DNA of 64,000 nucleotides from Planctomycetaceae bacterium (GCA_021732995.1 JAKFWA010000120.1:1-64000); one strand, 5' to 3'. Positions 6,626 to 16,893 are shown, numbered from the stretch's first letter. The notes: generated from the sequence alone by a model not told the origin. Numbers and translations: made by a program.

Positions 6626-9490
6626 ATGTGGCAAAGAGTGAAACTTTCGGTGGTCGTGGTTGGAATGATGATGGCTCAAGCTCAGGCCGCCGAGCCAAAG
6701 TTTGATCTCGTCATTCGCGGCGGGCGCATCGTGGACGGCACGGGCAAGCCGGGATTTGTTTCAGACGTCGGGATTCGCAACGGGAAGATCGCCAGGATTG
6801 GCAACCTCGATGCTGACTCTGGCGACACCGTGCTGGATGCCAAGGGGTTGATCGTCGCTCCGGGCTTCATCGACATGATGGGGCAGACCGCGTCTCCGAT
6901 GGTGGACGATCCTCGCAACGCCATGAATTTGCTCACGCAAGGCATCACGACCATCAATGCGGGCGAAGGGGCGTCGGCAGCACCGCTCAGCAAGGCGGAG
7001 GGAACTCGGCAAGGTTGGACGACGATGGCCGAGTACTTCACGTTGCTGGATCTCAACGGTCTGCCGGTCAACGTGGTGCAGACTGTCGGCCACTCCCAAG
7101 TGCGGCAGATGATCATTGGCGATGTCGAGCGTCGGCCGACGGCTGATGAGCTCAGCAAGATGCAGGCTCTTGTTCGCGAAGGCATGGAAGCGGGTGCCAT
7201 TGGTGTTTCAACGGCCTTGATCTATCCGCCAGCCGTTTACGCAACGACAGAAGAAATCGGGGCGCTGGCGAAAGTCGCCGGTGACCACGGTGGCCGCTAC
7301 TACACGCACATGCGGAATGAGGGCGATCAGCTTCTCGAAGCGATTGACGAGGCTTTGGAGATTGGACGGCTCGGCAATGCTCCCGTGCACATCTTCCATC
7401 TCAAGACGGCTGGCCAACAGAACTGGCCCAAGATGCCGCTGGCGATTGAGAAGATCAAAGCGGCCCGCGCTGCTGGTCGGCATGTCGCGGCTGATATCTA
7501 TCCGTACGTCAATAACGGGCTGGAGATCTCGGCGCTGGTCCATCCGCGTCACTTCGCAGCAGGACGAGAGGCATTCCGGCGCCGACTGGAGGATGCCGAG
7601 TTCCGGGCCGAGATCCGCAAGGAGATGGAATCCACCAGCGGTTGGGAGAACTGGTTCCGGCATGTCGGTCACGATTGGGATCGAGTCGTCATCGGGCAAA
7701 CCAATGATGCACGCTACCGCGATGTCGTCGGGCAGAGTGTTGCTGCGATGGCCAAGGCAAAGACTGAAGATCCGTGGAACACGTTCTTCGCCCTCGTGAA
7801 AGCCGGTGCGTTCGCGTTGCCGCAGAGCATGTCGGAGGACAACAAAGTCCTCGCGATGCGGCAGGACTTCGTTTCGTTTTGTACTGACGTGGGACCGATC
7901 AGCTCAGACTCGTCGACGTCTCACCCGCGAGCGTCCGGCGCGTTTCCTCGGTTGCTGGCGAAGTACGTCCGCGACATGAAGGCGATCACGCTCGAACAAG
8001 CGGTGGCTCAAGCGAGTTCCGTCGCGGCTGCCGAAGTCCTTGCCAAGGACCGAGGCCGCATCGTCGAGGGCTTGGCTGCGGATATCTGCGTCTTCGATTT
8101 TGAGAAGATCGTTGATAAGGCCAACTTCGCCCAACCGAACGCGCAGTCGGAAGGCGTGAAGCACGTTGTCGTCAACGGCTCGCTCGTGCTGGAGGATGGT
8201 AAGTTCACCGGCAAGCGTCCGGGGCGAGTGCTGCGCGGCCCGGGCTATCAGAGGAGCAAGGCGCCGTTCGCGGTCTCAACCGGCAAGCAGGACGAGCGCT
8301 TGGCCAGCTTTGACAAGCAGGTCGCTGAATTCATGGAGAAGCATTGCGTGCCCGGTTTCGCGCTGGCGGTAACTAACAAGAGTAAGTTGATGCTGGCTCG
8401 TGGTTACGGCTACGCGGACATCGGAGCCCGTGAACTGGTCGAACCGACCAGTCTGTTCCGCATCGCCAGCATCTCAAAGTCCGTCACTGCGGTCGCGATT
8501 CTGCAACTCATCGAACAAGGCAAGCTGAAGCTCGACGACAAGATCCTCGAAGTGCTGGACTACAAGGCTGAGATTGAAAAGGCTGGCTCCGCGTTTGATA
8601 CCCGCTGGAACGACATCACCGTTCGGCACCTGCTGGAACATCGCGGAGGCTGGGATCGAGATAAGTCCTTCGACGCGATGTTCAACTCCGTGCGTTTCGC
8701 ACAGATGTTTGAAGCCCCGGCGCCGGCCGGCCCTCAGGAAGTCATTCGAGCCATGTTCCGTCAGAAGCTCGACTTTGATCCCGGCGAGCGCTACGCGTAT
8801 TCGAACTTCGGTTATTGCCTGCTGGGCCGCGCTATCGAAAAACTCACCGGCGCGACTTATGAAAAATATGTGCAAGAGCACGTGCTGGCGCCGATTGGAA
8901 TTCGCTCGATGCGCATCGGCGCTTCGCGGTTGGAGGGGCGTTCGCCTCAAGAGGTCCGCTACTACCAGCCAGGCAGCGCGAGATCGGTCTTTCAAACAGA
9001 CTTGGGGCAGCAAGTACCCTGGGCATACGGCGGCTGGCATCTGGAAGCGATGGATTCGCACGGCGGCTGGATCGCTTCCGCAGTGGATCTCGCCCGCTTC
9101 GGTACCGCGTTCGACGATCCCGATCACTGCAAGATTCTGTCCCGTCAAAGCATCGACCTGATGTATGGTCGCCCGCCGGGATTGGCTGGCCACGACGCCA
9201 ACAACAAGCCGCTGGATGTCTTCTATTCACTCGGCTGGCAGAACCGTGTGGTTGGTCCTGACAGGATCAATCACTGGCACACCGGCTCACTGTCCGGCAC
9301 CGCGACCACCCTTATCCGCCGCAACGACGGCAAGAATTTTGTGGCACTGCTCAATTCTCGAGTCAGCCCCGCCTCCCCTCAACTCAGCCGAGACCTCGAC
9401 GCCCTCCTCCACGCCGCCGCAGGCGCCGTCAAAGAGTGGCCGAGTGAAAATCGCTTTGTCGACTTTGACCAAGTGAAATCTTCGCGATGA
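6626..9490 (+). CDS. Exported fusion: N-acyl-D-amino-acid deacylase domain plus beta-lactamase-family serine hydrolase
   Basis: About 954 residues; ATG 6626 gives a good signal peptide and has AGG upstream, while ATG 6602 would add 8 residues. The N-terminal half (to about 550) is a D-aminoacylase-like amidohydrolase: VIRGGRIVDGTGKPG, APGFIDMMGQ, LTQGITTINAGEG, THMRNEGDQLLEAIDEA, HLKTAGQ. The usual HxH after FID is replaced by MMGQ, so metal binding differs from classical enzymes. The C-terminal half (about 570-945) is a class C beta-lactamase/D-peptidase fold with SISK (SxxK), YSN (YxN) and HTG (HxG). Both halves act on D-amino-acid compounds, so a periplasmic role in breaking down peptidoglycan-derived D-peptides is plausible but inferred. 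Confidence 0.88.
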   Translation: MWQRVKLSVVVVGMMMAQAQAAEPKFDLVIRGGRIVDGTGKPGFVSDVGIRNGKIARIGNLDADSGDTVLDAKGLIVAPGFIDMMGQTASPMVDDPRNAMNLLTQGITTINAGEGASAAPLSKAEGTRQGWTTMAEYFTLLDLNGLPVNVVQTVGHSQVRQMIIGDVERRPTADELSKMQALVREGMEAGAIGVSTALIYPPAVYATTEEIGALAKVAGDHGGRYYTHMRNEGDQLLEAIDEALEIGRLGNAPVHIFHLKTAGQQNWPKMPLAIEKIKAARAAGRHVAADIYPYVNNGLEISALVHPRHFAAGREAFRRRLEDAEFRAEIRKEMESTSGWENWFRHVGHDWDRVVIGQTNDARYRDVVGQSVAAMAKAKTEDPWNTFFALVKAGAFALPQSMSEDNKVLAMRQDFVSFCTDVGPISSDSSTSHPRASGAFPRLLAKYVRDMKAITLEQAVAQASSVAAAEVLAKDRGRIVEGLAADICVFDFEKIVDKANFAQPNAQSEGVKHVVVNGSLVLEDGKFTGKRPGRVLRGPGYQRSKAPFAVSTGKQDERLASFDKQVAEFMEKHCVPGFALAVTNKSKLMLARGYGYADIGARELVEPTSLFRIASISKSVTAVAILQLIEQGKLKLDDKILEVLDYKAEIEKAGSAFDTRWNDITVRHLLEHRGGWDRDKSFDAMFNSVRFAQMFEAPAPAGPQEVIRAMFRQKLDFDPGERYAYSNFGYCLLGRAIEKLTGATYEKYVQEHVLAPIGIRSMRIGASRLEGRSPQEVRYYQPGSARSVFQTDLGQQVPWAYGGWHLEAMDSHGGWIASAVDLARFGTAFDDPDHCKILSRQSIDLMYGRPPGLAGHDANNKPLDVFYSLGWQNRVVGPDRINHWHTGSLSGTATTLIRRNDGKNFVALLNSRVSPASPQLSRDLDALLHAAAGAVKEWPSENRFVDFDQVKSSR

Positions 9491-9509
9491 AAGCGTACAG
9501 GCGCTTTCA
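9488..9509 (+). terminator. Hairpin at the end of the deacylase/serine hydrolase gene
   Basis: TGAAAGCG pairs with CGCTTTCA over a 6-nt loop; the left arm starts at the stop codon. No clean T tract follows, so it is a weak terminator candidate. Confidence 0.4.
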
Positions 9510-9578
9510 CTTGCCTTCCTCAGTTGTTATGCAATCAGGGCTTTCTATTTATTCACGTCCTGTGAGGTCGGCATCTTC

Positions 9579-12500
9579 ATGATCGTCAATCATTGGCTCG
9601 CCTGCGTTCGAAGTTTTTTGAATCAGACTGCACTGCGAAGCGCGTCGAGGACTCGGCGGATGAATCAGTGCCCAACACGCAGACGGAGTGATCTGCGACC
9701 GGCGGTTGAGTGGCTGGAGGATCGGGCGTTGCTGTCGGTCGCGACCCAATTGATCAACATCAACAGCGTGCTGGGGGAAAGTTCGTTTCCCGCGCAGTTG
9801 GTTGACGTCAACGGCACGCTGTTTTTTAGCGCGTTTACGGAAGGAACTAAACGCGAGTTGTGGAAGAGCGATGGCACGCCTCAGGGAACAGTGCTGGTAA
9901 AGGACATCAGTACCGAACCGAGTAATCCATCTGGCTCGCTGCCCTTCGAGTTGACGAATGTGAATGGTACGTTGTTCTTCGTCGCCAATGACGACATTCA
10001 CGGCTTCGAGCTCTGGAAGAGTGATGGCACACCCGGAGGCACCAGCATGGTTAGGGATATCACACCGGGGCCGGCTGGAAATATCTCGCAGATCAGCGAA
10101 CTCACGGCGGTGGGCAACAAGCTTTACTTCAGCGCGATCGACGAGTTCGGTGTCGAATTGTGGGTCAGCGACGGCACCGAATTAGGGACGTCTCGAGTCT
10201 CTGATATTGCGAGAGAAAGCGTGAATCCCTCAGGAGGCGAAAACTCGGTTCCACAATCCTTAACCAACGTCAATGGTACGTTGTTCTTTGTTGCGACCGA
10301 TCGGATCACGGGATTGGAACTTTATAAACTCGATCCAGTCACTGGCGTCGTGTCGCAGCTCAAGGATATCGCTCCGAATGAGTTCGAATCGGGCCCCTCT
10401 CAATTAACGAATGTCAATGGAACTCTCTATTTCACGGCGGTCGATGCTGACCATTCCAGGGAACTGTGGAAAAGCGATGGCACACCTCAAGGCACGGTGT
10501 TGGTCAAAGACATTGGGCCGCAGTTCATTCCTTTCAGCACGATACCTCGTTCCTCAGAACCCACTGGTCTGGTGAACTTCAACGGCACGCTGTTCTTTTC
10601 GGCGAACGCGGGGCCAACGGAATTTGACGCGTCCAGCGGACACGAATTGTGGAAAAGCGATGGAACTGAAGCCGGAACGGTGCAGGTTGCCGATCTGTCT
10701 GTCGGATTCGTCTCGGTAGGACCGAGACTTCTAACTGCCGTCGGCAACACGCTGTTCTTTGTTACGACCGATGGTGAGTTGAACGAGGAATTGTACAAGA
10801 CTGACGGCACAACCGCCGGAACCGTGATGGTCAAAGACATTTTTGGTGGCGTGGGGAGTGGATTCACTACGATCAGAGATGAAAATCAGTTCACAGTCGC
10901 CGTCAATGATAAGCTGTACTTCAATGTCGGGGAGGGTAGGAACGGAGTGGCCTTATGGCGCAGTGATGGCACGCCGGATGGAACTTTCCTGGTCAGTGAT
11001 GTTGAATCGGACCCGCTGGGCTTTGGGCCTCAACAACTGACGCGAGTTAACAACAAGCTCTTTTTCACAGCCGATGACGGAACTAACGGCAATGAATTGT
11101 GGGTGCTTGATACCAGTCTGCCTGACCCAGCCGTTTCCGCATCGCTGGTCGGTGGCAAGGTTCTGATCAACGCTCCGTCCGGTGTTGCCTTGGACTTACT
11201 GGTCACTCTGGATGGTGGTACCCAGGAAGTCGTTGTTGCGTCGCGCATGTCCGGTGTGGCCACGACTGAGTTCCGCTTCCCAATGGCGTCCGTGACCGTC
11301 GGTCTTGAAGCCACGCTGGGGCCTCTGGGTGATCGCTTTGATTCTTCGGCGGTGAACTTGCCGGTCACAGTCTTCGGTGGCAGCGGTAACGATTCCTTGA
11401 CGACCGGCGCCGGCAGCGACTTGCTGGGTGGTGATGATGGTCAAGACTCCCTCGTGAGCGGTGCGGGGAGCGATCAACTCATGGGAGGCAACGGCAACGA
11501 CACAATCACGAGCGGCGCGGGCTTTGACCTACTGGACGGCGGGGATGGCACTGCGGATATCCTGATGGAGTCCACGACCACGAACCTCGCGCTGTCCTCC
11601 GCTCAATTGACGATCGGCTTGGGCGACGGCAGTGAGGTCGACGACCATATCAACTTCGAGAAGGCGATTCTGCTGGGTGGCGGCGCTGCCAACGTGATGA
11701 CTGCCTCTAACGCTGACATTCCCGTTTCGCTGTTCGGCGGTGGTGGCAACGATGTTTTGATTGGCTCAAATCAGGCCGATTATGTCGATGGCCAAGGCGG
11801 CAATGACACACTGTCGGCCAGGGATGGTAACGATACGCTCAATGGAGCAGCGGGAATCGATGTCTTCCGCGACGTTGCCTACAGCGATTTCGTGCCCGGC
11901 GAGATTCGAAACCTCACGCTGACGAACTCATCATTCCTGGTGAAGGTCGGACCAGGGACACTTTCAGCGGACTCGCTGCTGGGGTTCGAGGTGGCCGATA
12001 TCACCGGCGGTGGTATGCGTGATCTGTTCAACGCCTCGGGTTTCACCAACACAGGTGTGACGACGATCAACGGTGGCGGCGGCAACGATGTCATCGTGGG
12101 GACTGCCGGTGCGGACATGATATTCACTCTGACGGGAGCAGATTCGATCCTGGGTGGCGGCGGCAGCGATTCAGTCTTTTCGGGTAGCGGCAATGACACC
12201 ATCAGCGGTGGTGCAGGAGCTGACAATCTCAACGGCCAGAACGGCAACGATTCAATTGTTGGAGACGCCGATAACGACATCCTCATTGGAGGCGCTGGCC
12301 AGGACATACTTTCCGGGAATGCTGGCAACGATTTTCTGAGCGGACAGGATGGGTTCAATCAGCTCTTCGGCGGCGATGGTAATGATACCTTGCAAGGTGG
12401 AAGCACCAGGGATCTCTTGTTCGGCGAAGTCGGAGACGACCGCCTCTTTGGGCTGCAAGGCAACGATGACCTGGACGGTGGTGACGGCGCGGATTCGCTG

Positions 12501-13295
12501 ATCGGTGCCGTCGGTGACGACTCACTGACGGGCGGAACTGGTGCAGACACACTGCAAGGCGACTTGGGCAGCGACACGCTGGATGGCGGCGCCGACTTTG
12601 ATCGGATCAACGAAGTCTTCGACACTAATCTGACGATCGTGGGCAGCACACTCAGCACGCCGAGCTTCGGCACCGATTCTGTCGTTGCTGTCGAACGCAT
12701 CCAGGTCAGCGGCGGAGCAGCCAATAACTTCTTCGATGCACGTCAAGCAACGGTTGCCGTTTTTCTGGCAGGCGCTGCGGGCAACGACACCCTCTTGGGT
12801 GGATCCAAAGCAGATGGCATCACCGGCGGCGATGGTGACGACGTACTCTCAGGCGGCGCAGGTGGCGATGTCCTCGATGGCGGCGCGGGGACGGACTATA
12901 TCATCGAGAAGGCAAACGTAGATTTCACCGTTAACGGCGTGACGATCACATCATCTGCCACTGGCATGGATACTCCGACCACGATTGAGCGTATCGTTTT
13001 GATTGGCGGAGCCGGTGCAAACAAGTTGGATGCCAGCCTGGCATCCATTCCGGTTATCCTGCTGGGCGCCGCAGGCAATGACACCTTACTCGGCGGTTCT
13101 GGTGCTGATTCGTTGAGTGGCGGTAGCCGCAACGATTCCACTGTCGCAGGCAGCGACGGCGTTGACTCGCTCAATGGTGGTGCCGGTTCCGACGTCCTGG
13201 AGAACGATGCCGCAGACACCAAGGTCACCGGTGCCGGTGACACCCTGGTGTTCGATTTCTTCTCACTCGTTCCAGCTTGGGTGGATGCGATTTAG
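9579..13295 (+). CDS. Giant extracellular LEDR/ELW-repeat/RTX calcium-binding protein
   Basis: 1238 residues. The N-terminus carries WLEDRALLS at about residue 46, a motif of planctomycete exported proteins, downstream of a basic leader. Residues about 60-510 hold roughly eight ELWKSDGTPxGT-type repeats (for example at 9856, 10013 and 10468), expected to form a beta-propeller-like adhesin. Residues about 590-1220 are hemolysin-type calcium-binding nonapeptides (GGxGxDxLxGGxGxD), interrupted by spacer modules that contain NLTLSSAQ- or TIVGSTLS-like text. It is probably secreted or bound to the cell surface; RTX repeats fold when they meet external calcium. No catalytic domain is visible. The repeats make internal recombination and assembly error possible. 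Start chosen to keep the full leader; ATG 9660 is an alternative. Confidence 0.88.
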   Translation: MIVNHWLACVRSFLNQTALRSASRTRRMNQCPTRRRSDLRPAVEWLEDRALLSVATQLININSVLGESSFPAQLVDVNGTLFFSAFTEGTKRELWKSDGTPQGTVLVKDISTEPSNPSGSLPFELTNVNGTLFFVANDDIHGFELWKSDGTPGGTSMVRDITPGPAGNISQISELTAVGNKLYFSAIDEFGVELWVSDGTELGTSRVSDIARESVNPSGGENSVPQSLTNVNGTLFFVATDRITGLELYKLDPVTGVVSQLKDIAPNEFESGPSQLTNVNGTLYFTAVDADHSRELWKSDGTPQGTVLVKDIGPQFIPFSTIPRSSEPTGLVNFNGTLFFSANAGPTEFDASSGHELWKSDGTEAGTVQVADLSVGFVSVGPRLLTAVGNTLFFVTTDGELNEELYKTDGTTAGTVMVKDIFGGVGSGFTTIRDENQFTVAVNDKLYFNVGEGRNGVALWRSDGTPDGTFLVSDVESDPLGFGPQQLTRVNNKLFFTADDGTNGNELWVLDTSLPDPAVSASLVGGKVLINAPSGVALDLLVTLDGGTQEVVVASRMSGVATTEFRFPMASVTVGLEATLGPLGDRFDSSAVNLPVTVFGGSGNDSLTTGAGSDLLGGDDGQDSLVSGAGSDQLMGGNGNDTITSGAGFDLLDGGDGTADILMESTTTNLALSSAQLTIGLGDGSEVDDHINFEKAILLGGGAANVMTASNADIPVSLFGGGGNDVLIGSNQADYVDGQGGNDTLSARDGNDTLNGAAGIDVFRDVAYSDFVPGEIRNLTLTNSSFLVKVGPGTLSADSLLGFEVADITGGGMRDLFNASGFTNTGVTTINGGGGNDVIVGTAGADMIFTLTGADSILGGGGSDSVFSGSGNDTISGGAGADNLNGQNGNDSIVGDADNDILIGGAGQDILSGNAGNDFLSGQDGFNQLFGGDGNDTLQGGSTRDLLFGEVGDDRLFGLQGNDDLDGGDGADSLIGAVGDDSLTGGTGADTLQGDLGSDTLDGGADFDRINEVFDTNLTIVGSTLSTPSFGTDSVVAVERIQVSGGAANNFFDARQATVAVFLAGAAGNDTLLGGSKADGITGGDGDDVLSGGAGGDVLDGGAGTDYIIEKANVDFTVNGVTITSSATGMDTPTTIERIVLIGGAGANKLDASLASIPVILLGAAGNDTLLGGSGADSLSGGSRNDSTVAGSDGVDSLNGGAGSDVLENDAADTKVTGAGDTLVFDFFSLVPAWVDAI

Positions 13296-13403
13296 GGTGA
13301 GGTGCAAACTCATTACGTGACAGCGTTTGTTTAGACCGTTGCTCGCATTCTGGGACCAACGACCGCTCGCTATTTGGCGCGGAAGTAGATAGCCCAGGCA
13401 ATG

Positions 13404-14537
13404 TCACGCTTGAGACTGGTCGTTGATAATGTCGTTGGTAATCCAGCCGATGACGTCTTCGTTTCCGGGTAGCCTGACGAATGCGTCCTCGCAACTGATG
13501 CCTGTTTCCGCCTTTGCCTGGGTCATCTTAAGCTTGGCGTCTGCCAATGTCGCAGTACTGTCGATTGTGACAAAGCTTTTTGATGCCACCTTCCCCGCAT
13601 CTGGATCGGCGAGCAGCGCCTGGAGTGTGTGTGCATTGAGATCACCGCCCTTTTTCACAAGATAGCTATTGATCAGACTTCTGTGCAGCACGGCAGTTAC
13701 CTTGCCAGTGGCATGATCAATCAGGGGCAAGCGTTCGCGTTTCATGGCCTCCATTTGATCACTGACTGTCTTCAGTGAGATTGTGCCGAACTCTGCAACG
13801 GACTTGTCTTTTACGGCGTCCGGGAAATTGATGTCTGATCTCTTGATCATAGCCTGCAGCACAGGAATCGATTTTAGCCTTTCAGCGGCGGAAGCTTCTC
13901 TGAAGGTCTCTTTCGCATTGCGGGTGGCACTCTCGTAGTTGTCTTTGCCAAAATAGTACGCCAGCAGCGTTCCCATCCACGTGCCGAATACTGGCAGCAG
14001 CAGTGTGAATATTTCCTTCGAGTCTTCGGGATGACAGATGGTATTTACGATCGCGAGGCTGATCAGTCCCCAGATCGAACTGAACAGCACGCTCTTGGCG
14101 ACGAGATGCCGGAATTGGTCGTCGGTTCTCTCAACGCCTGAGTAGCGTTTGGTGCCAAAGTAGGTGGCGATGCCGATGGCGACCGTGGTCAGGATCAGTC
14201 CGGCGGCAGCCCAGTTGGGATGAGAGGAGACAAACGCTCCAAGTTCACTCGGGGCCGCTGCCGTGCCGCTTGTCGTCGTTGCGGCTGCGGGAATTCCCCC
14301 ACCCGTAGGGTTACCCTGAAGTTGCCCGGCGGGCGGTGCTACTGCGTTAGGTGCCGCAACTGCGTTCCCCGGAGCAGCTGCATTTGCCGCGACTGGTGGA
14401 TTGACTTGGATCACAACGCCGCCGGGAGCTACGGCATTCGCCCCTGCCGGAGGATTGGCGGGCGGAACGGCATTACCGGCTGCGGGTACCTGCGCTTGCG
14501 TGAACAGAATCGCAAACGAAGCGGATGCAAGGTTCAT
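13404..14537 (-). CDS. Membrane protein with Ala/Pro-rich N-terminus and CBS-like cytoplasmic domain
   Basis: 377 residues. An N-terminal hydrophobic start is followed by a low-complexity Ala/Pro/Asn segment (about 18-95). Membrane helices lie near AAGLILTTVAIGIATYFG, SSIWGLISLAIVNTI and FTLLLPVFGTWMGTLLAYYFG. The C-terminal part (about 225-370) looks like a CBS-domain pair: VLQAMIKRSDINFPD, LPLIDHATGKVTAVLHRS and a second unit with VTIDSTATLADAK and DVIGWITND. CBS pairs bind adenosyl nucleotides, so a nucleotide-sensing membrane regulator is a reasonable guess. An SD-like GAGGG precedes the start. It converges with the RTX gene. Confidence 0.75.
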   Translation of the reverse strand: MNLASASFAILFTQAQVPAAGNAVPPANPPAGANAVAPGGVVIQVNPPVAANAAAPGNAVAAPNAVAPPAGQLQGNPTGGGIPAAATTTSGTAAAPSELGAFVSSHPNWAAAGLILTTVAIGIATYFGTKRYSGVERTDDQFRHLVAKSVLFSSIWGLISLAIVNTICHPEDSKEIFTLLLPVFGTWMGTLLAYYFGKDNYESATRNAKETFREASAAERLKSIPVLQAMIKRSDINFPDAVKDKSVAEFGTISLKTVSDQMEAMKRERLPLIDHATGKVTAVLHRSLINSYLVKKGGDLNAHTLQALLADPDAGKVASKSFVTIDSTATLADAKLKMTQAKAETGISCEDAFVRLPGNEDVIGWITNDIINDQSQA

Positions 14538-14721
14538 CGTCAGCCCTCATGTGCGGTCCATCGCTGCGAAACCCAGAGAATACTCAAGGTGCTCATGCAC
14601 ATATGGGCATATAAGCACGTGGGGGCATCGATGGCAAGGATATAGATCGCGCGATGGCCGTCCATCTAACAAATTGGCGATTGAAGTTGCCACTTCTCAT
14701 CGGAGAGAGACTGACTTCCGC

Positions 14722-16893
14722 TCACTTAGCGGGCGTCACGGTCAGCTTGATGAGCGGCGTGCTGGGGCCGGGCATGCCATTGCGGATATCGCTGCTCCAG
14801 GTTTGCGCGACGGTGATGCCATAGGTGCCGGGGTAGATCTCGGGGGGGATCTTGATGGGGACCTCAACGATGCCATCTTTGATGGGCAGGATCTGAGGCG
14901 TCGTCAGTGCACAGGCAACGCCGGCGGTGGCGAGGTTCACCACCAGCGGCATGGCCTTAACGTCACCCGCTCCTTGCACCCTCACTTGAATGGTTCCGCT
15001 GTCGCCAGACTTCAGAGTCAACTCGGAAGTGATCGCTTCGACCCACGGACCTTGCGGCTTGGCAACGGCGACTCGCGATTGTGGACTGACACGGAAGAAA
15101 CCGGTGTCGCTGGAATAGAACAGGGTTAACGGAAGGGAAGTTCGTTCGCGGACTTCAGCAGTGGCGGATGCCTCAGGCGGGCGAGTCCGTCCCACAATCC
15201 GGAACGGCACGCAGGTGCCGGGTTGAGCATCTGCAGGTGCCGTGATGGTGACGAACACTTTCAACTGGTAGGTGTTGTAGGGGCGAATCCCTTTGCCCCC
15301 GAGCGACGTCGCAACGGTGCTGGACCAGCCTGTCGGCAAGCCTTGCACTGAGAGGTCGATGTCATCATCGCAGCCGACGAAGCGATCCACTCGTACAAGA
15401 ACGCACGCCGTAGACCCAGGTCCCCAAACGGGAACCACATCCGGGAAGTGCGTCAGACGAAAGTCGGGGCGAGCTTCCTCCACCGACAGGCGATACATCG
15501 CGCGCGAACCGTGCAATCCTGATTGCTCGGTGACTTTCACGAAGAACTCACCCTCGGCCGGCGCCGTGAACAGCAACTTACTGTCAGTCGTCTTGAAATC
15601 GTGATAGCTCTCGTAGCCCGGCTCGAAGACTTCATCATCGTTCTCGCCAAGCAGCTTGCCGTTCGTGTCATAGACTTGAATCAGCGTATCCACGGGCGAG
15701 CGAATGAAGCGGTGAGCGGTGATTTCAAACCAGACCTTCTGCTGCGCGTTCAGCTTCACTCGGTACCAGTCGGCGTCGCCCGATTGCTGAAACCGCGCGT
15801 TGACGGTGGTTGGCAAGCTCAACAACGCAGCTTGAGCGGCTTCATTATTCGGTTCGGTTTCGATGATCTCGGGGTGGCTTCCGATGACAACGGGCACGTC
15901 TAACCCGGAATGATTGCTGTCCGGCAACGTGACAAACTGCAAGGGAAACGCTGAAGCCTCATTCGTCGAACTACTCTCCAGTCGTTGCTTCGTCCCATGC
16001 GAGACGTTCGGCCCCGCCAATTCTACATCCACTGAAGTCCCTCGCTGCAGTCCGGGTGGAAAGACAGTCGCGGGATAGCCAACTTCGCCCAGCGTGAGTC
16101 GATAGACGGCCTCCGGAAAGCCGCTGTAGTTCAGCAGCTGGACGCGTAAGAGATACTCGCCATCACTGGGAAGGGCGTACTCAACGACCGGATCAAAACC
16201 CAACGTATCTTCGGCAGCCGCTAACGTGCGACCATTCGCATCCAGCAATTCCAGACTGAAATCCGCGATGCCGTACGTCTTGTACTGCCCATGCACGTCC
16301 AGCGTGTGAGCAGCGATGGCCGCCACGATCTTTTGACCAGCCTTGCCTCGAAATCGGAAGACATCGAGATCCGCCTGAGGATTGATGCGACCATTGAGAA
16401 TCGTGGGCGTGGTATCGACCAGTTGCGCGTGCGCGACATCGTTGTTCGGTTCCGCTTCGATCTGCTCGGGCAATCCGCCGACTACAAAGTGAGCGAAGCT
16501 CGTCAGCCCGCTACGTTCGTTGAGCACTCGCAGCCAGCGGCGTCCCAAAGGAGCATCGGCCGCAATCTCCAAAGTGGCTTCCACGATGCCGATCTTGACG
16601 TACTTCAGTTCCTTCACAGCGATGCCGCCAGGACCGTCGATCACGATCTCTTTGGGATCAGCCAACCCGTGACCGACTCCCTTGAACTCCACTTTCACCG
16701 ACGTGCCACGCTGCCCGCCGTTGGGAAAGATCGCATCCAGCCGGCATTCGGTGTAGGACGGCGCCATGGGCTGAGCGACAGCAACAACGGGAAGAATGAG
16801 GGCGCTCAGCCCGAGCCACGCGAAAGCCACGTTCCAGATCCGTCGACTTACAAATTCGAGACTGGCACGGGCTTCGAAATTGGTACGGACCAT
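14722..16893 (-). CDS. Secreted PPC-domain protein of the DUF1501/DUF1549 cluster
   Basis: 723 residues with a signal peptide (hydrophobic AWLGLSALILPVVAVAQ). The IPT-like start IFPNGGQRGTSVKVEFKG occurs again as VFPPGLQRGTSVDVEL. Two pre-peptidase C-terminal (PPC) modules are visible: EAEPNNDVAHAQ...ADLDVFRF and ETEPNNEAAQAA...GDADWYRV. The C-terminus has Ig-like strands. There is no protease catalytic triad, so it is likely a binding or scaffold protein. It is the third gene of a same-strand set after DUF1549 and DUF1501 proteins (68 nt after the DUF1501 stop), an arrangement common in planctomycetes whose function is not established. Confidence 0.85.
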   Translation of the reverse strand: MVRTNFEARASLEFVSRRIWNVAFAWLGLSALILPVVAVAQPMAPSYTECRLDAIFPNGGQRGTSVKVEFKGVGHGLADPKEIVIDGPGGIAVKELKYVKIGIVEATLEIAADAPLGRRWLRVLNERSGLTSFAHFVVGGLPEQIEAEPNNDVAHAQLVDTTPTILNGRINPQADLDVFRFRGKAGQKIVAAIAAHTLDVHGQYKTYGIADFSLELLDANGRTLAAAEDTLGFDPVVEYALPSDGEYLLRVQLLNYSGFPEAVYRLTLGEVGYPATVFPPGLQRGTSVDVELAGPNVSHGTKQRLESSSTNEASAFPLQFVTLPDSNHSGLDVPVVIGSHPEIIETEPNNEAAQAALLSLPTTVNARFQQSGDADWYRVKLNAQQKVWFEITAHRFIRSPVDTLIQVYDTNGKLLGENDDEVFEPGYESYHDFKTTDSKLLFTAPAEGEFFVKVTEQSGLHGSRAMYRLSVEEARPDFRLTHFPDVVPVWGPGSTACVLVRVDRFVGCDDDIDLSVQGLPTGWSSTVATSLGGKGIRPYNTYQLKVFVTITAPADAQPGTCVPFRIVGRTRPPEASATAEVRERTSLPLTLFYSSDTGFFRVSPQSRVAVAKPQGPWVEAITSELTLKSGDSGTIQVRVQGAGDVKAMPLVVNLATAGVACALTTPQILPIKDGIVEVPIKIPPEIYPGTYGITVAQTWSSDIRNGMPGPSTPLIKLTVTPAK

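Noticed and set aside
11350-13200. Tandem repeats resembling a CRISPR array
   Set aside because: They are in-frame RTX codons of variable sequence, not identical repeats with unique spacers.
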